Source: CAHJWH01 sp965198905 (lineage in GTDB: Bacteria > Pseudomonadota > Alphaproteobacteria > Caulobacterales > Caulobacteraceae). Taken from it: a stretch of 64,000 nucleotides of DNA. Below are positions 62,814-64,000 of this stretch, one piece after another (the first letter of the stretch is position 1; each line of letters begins with the position of its first letter). The notes beneath the pieces were generated by a model. It saw only the letters and a list, made by a program, of their open reading frames with translations. It searched no databases and had not been told where the DNA came from. Location of the stretch: contig OZ240678.1 of the NCBI GenBank assembly GCA_965198905.1, positions 2,852,001 to 2,916,000 on the forward strand. Direction: 5' to 3'. The position numbers were made by a program, and so were the translations under genes.

Positions 62814-62960
62814 ATGAACGGCATCGGCCTCGCGATCCTCCTCGCCTCGATCGCCCTGTCAGTCGCGATCACCGTGCTCTCGCATGGTCATGTCGTGCTG
62901 ATCGCGCTTCCGCTGCTCATCGGTGTCCCGCTGGCTGGCGTCTTCGGACGTCGACGATAA
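62814..62960 (+). CDS. Hypothetical single-pass membrane peptide
   Basis: 48 residues starting MNGIGLAILLASIALSVAIT, with two hydrophobic stretches and a basic end GVFGRRR. It lies between hsdR and traG, reads with traG, and has no recognised family. It might be a small transfer-linked protein. The upstream 62626-62813 shows nothing else. Confidence 0.4.
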   Translation: MNGIGLAILLASIALSVAITVLSHGHVVLIALPLLIGVPLAGVFGRRR

Positions 62961-63098
62961 GTAAGTTAGATCCCGTTCTGAACTAACCACCCTTTGTTCA
63001 CGCTAAGCTAGCCGTTTCTACGACGCCCACCCGTAGCCTCTTGTAATCAACGTCAATGGCCCTTGTTCCTGTGCCTGTTCATGCATGGGAGCTATGTC

Positions 63099-64000
63099 AT
63101 GTCCGGGAACAAGGTGCTCTGGGGCCAGGTGCTGATCGTTGGCCTAGTGGTGCTGACCGCCGTTTGGACGGCCACGGAATGGACCGCCTGGAGGTTGGCG
63201 TTCCAGCCTGAGCTCGGGAAGCCATTCGGCCGTTTCTTAGCCCTGCCGCTCTACCCGCCGCCGATCTTCTTCTGGTGGTGGTTCGAGTTCAACGCTTATG
63301 CGCCAAAGATATTCGCCGAGGGCGCCTGCATTGCGGCGGGCGGCAGCCTGACGTCGGTTGTGGTGGCGATCGCCATGTCGGTTTGGCGGGCCCGGGAAGC
63401 GCGCCAGGCCACCACCTTCGGCTCGGCCCGCTGGGCGAGCCCCAAGGAGATCAAGGCCTCGGGCCTGCTTGGGGCCGACGGCGTGGTGTTGGGTCAGACG
63501 GCGCGACAGTACCTCCGCCACGATGGGCCCGAGCACGTGCTCTGCTTCGCGCCTACCCGGTCCGGCAAGGGCGTGGGCCTAGTCATCCCCTCTCTCCTGA
63601 CTTGGGCCGGCAGCTGCATCGTCCACGACATAAAGGGCGAGAACTTCCAACTCACCGCCGGCTTCCGAGGCCTGTTCAGCCGCGTGCTGAAGTTCGATCC
63701 CACCGACAGCAATAGCGCCGCCTACAATCCCCTGCTGGAGGTCCGGAAAGGTCCGACCGAGGTCCGCGATGTCCAAAACATCGCCGACATCCTGGTCGAC
63801 CCCGAGGGTGCGCTCGAGAAGCGCAGTCACTGGGAGAAGACCAGCCATAGCCTCCTTGTCGGGGCCATCCTGCACGTCCTGTACGCCGAGGCGGACAAGA
63901 CGTTGGCCGGGGTGGCTCAGTTCCTCTCCGATCCGAGGCGCCCGGTTGAGACCACGCTTCGGGCCATGTTGAGCACGCCGCATCTTGGGCCGGGCAAGCC
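63099..64000 (+). CDS. traG: TraG/VirD4 conjugal coupling protein (3'-partial)
   Basis: About 300 residues are visible from the ATG at 63099 before the window ends; no stop is reached. Two N-terminal membrane segments (VLIVGLVVLTAVWTATEW and FLALPLYPPPIFFWWWFEF), then the T4CP nucleotide site CFAPTRSGKGVGLVIPSLLT (Walker A) and SCIVHDIKGENFQLTAGF. It couples the relaxase-DNA complex to the type IV secretion channel, which should follow beyond the window. Its separation from the relaxase by 12.8 kb is unusual. Confidence 0.93.
   Translation, partial: MSGNKVLWGQVLIVGLVVLTAVWTATEWTAWRLAFQPELGKPFGRFLALPLYPPPIFFWWWFEFNAYAPKIFAEGACIAAGGSLTSVVVAIAMSVWRAREARQATTFGSARWASPKEIKASGLLGADGVVLGQTARQYLRHDGPEHVLCFAPTRSGKGVGLVIPSLLTWAGSCIVHDIKGENFQLTAGFRGLFSRVLKFDPTDSNSAAYNPLLEVRKGPTEVRDVQNIADILVDPEGALEKRSHWEKTSHSLLVGAILHVLYAEADKTLAGVAQFLSDPRRPVETTLRAMLSTPHLGPGK

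Overview
The window is GC-rich alphaproteobacterial DNA. The order DUF2336, Hpt, NAD kinase, metG, rpmF, bamE, ubiquinol-cytochrome c chaperone, DUF177, plsX, fabH, ihfA, MerR, tRNA-Pro is typical of Caulobacteraceae (Caulobacter, Phenylobacterium, Brevundimonas). The family assignment comes from gene content and order only; no database was searched.

Region 1 (1-12364) is core chromosome: a NUDIX hydrolase, two DUF2336 proteins around a histidine phosphotransferase and NAD kinase, a c-type cytochrome, metG, rpmF with a clear terminator, bamE, and the overlapping block chaperone-DUF177-plsX-fabH-ihfA-merR, ending in tRNA-Pro(GGG). Region 2 (12365-15479) is a decayed island: an IS3 remnant, an epimerase pseudogene with two frameshifts, and an IS701-like transposase fragment.

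Region 3 (15480 to the window end) looks like one integrative and conjugative element (ICE) that runs off the right edge. It opens with a 50-bp 3' fragment of tRNA-Gly(GCC), the likely attachment site, followed by a tyrosine integrase. Early cargo is a HigB/HigA pair, a fused MNT-HEPN protein, a phosphoglycerate mutase fragment, an ArsB/NhaD permease, an amidase, a YdcF protein and several unknowns. A three-gene minus-strand operon follows: MBL-fold protein, a single-chain E2-E1-JAB protein and a four-helix membrane protein. This is a ubiquitin-like conjugation system, probably antiphage. An IS91-type element (30986-33106) separates this cargo from the backbone.

The ICE backbone (33416-50247) carries DUF932, a ParB-family protein, a Toprim protein, DUF2493, an IS630 insertion, an esterase/LysR pair, DUF736, and a regulatory cassette like that of ICEMlSymR7A: XRE regulator, DUF2285 protein, a DUF6499/DUF2285 activator read through a probable +1 frameshift (FseA-like), and an AlpA/RdfS-like excisionase. 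Replication and transfer genes follow: RepA, DUF2840, TraF, lytic transglycosylase, DUF3363 relaxase. The coupling protein TraG/VirD4 appears only at 63099. The 12.8 kb between relaxase and coupling protein holds two defence modules: a four-gene plus-strand operon (DNA methyltransferase, phosphoribosyltransferase-like protein, ORC/CDC6-like ATPase, Rossmann-like protein) and a minus-strand type I restriction-modification operon with an extra unknown gene.

The strongest candidates for undescribed biology are the methyltransferase-PRTase-ORC-Rossmann operon (50441-55816), the MBL/E2-E1-JAB/4TM operon (25350-29791), and several structured or repeated non-coding elements in the ICE backbone (33416, 34816, 38262, 38365/42838).
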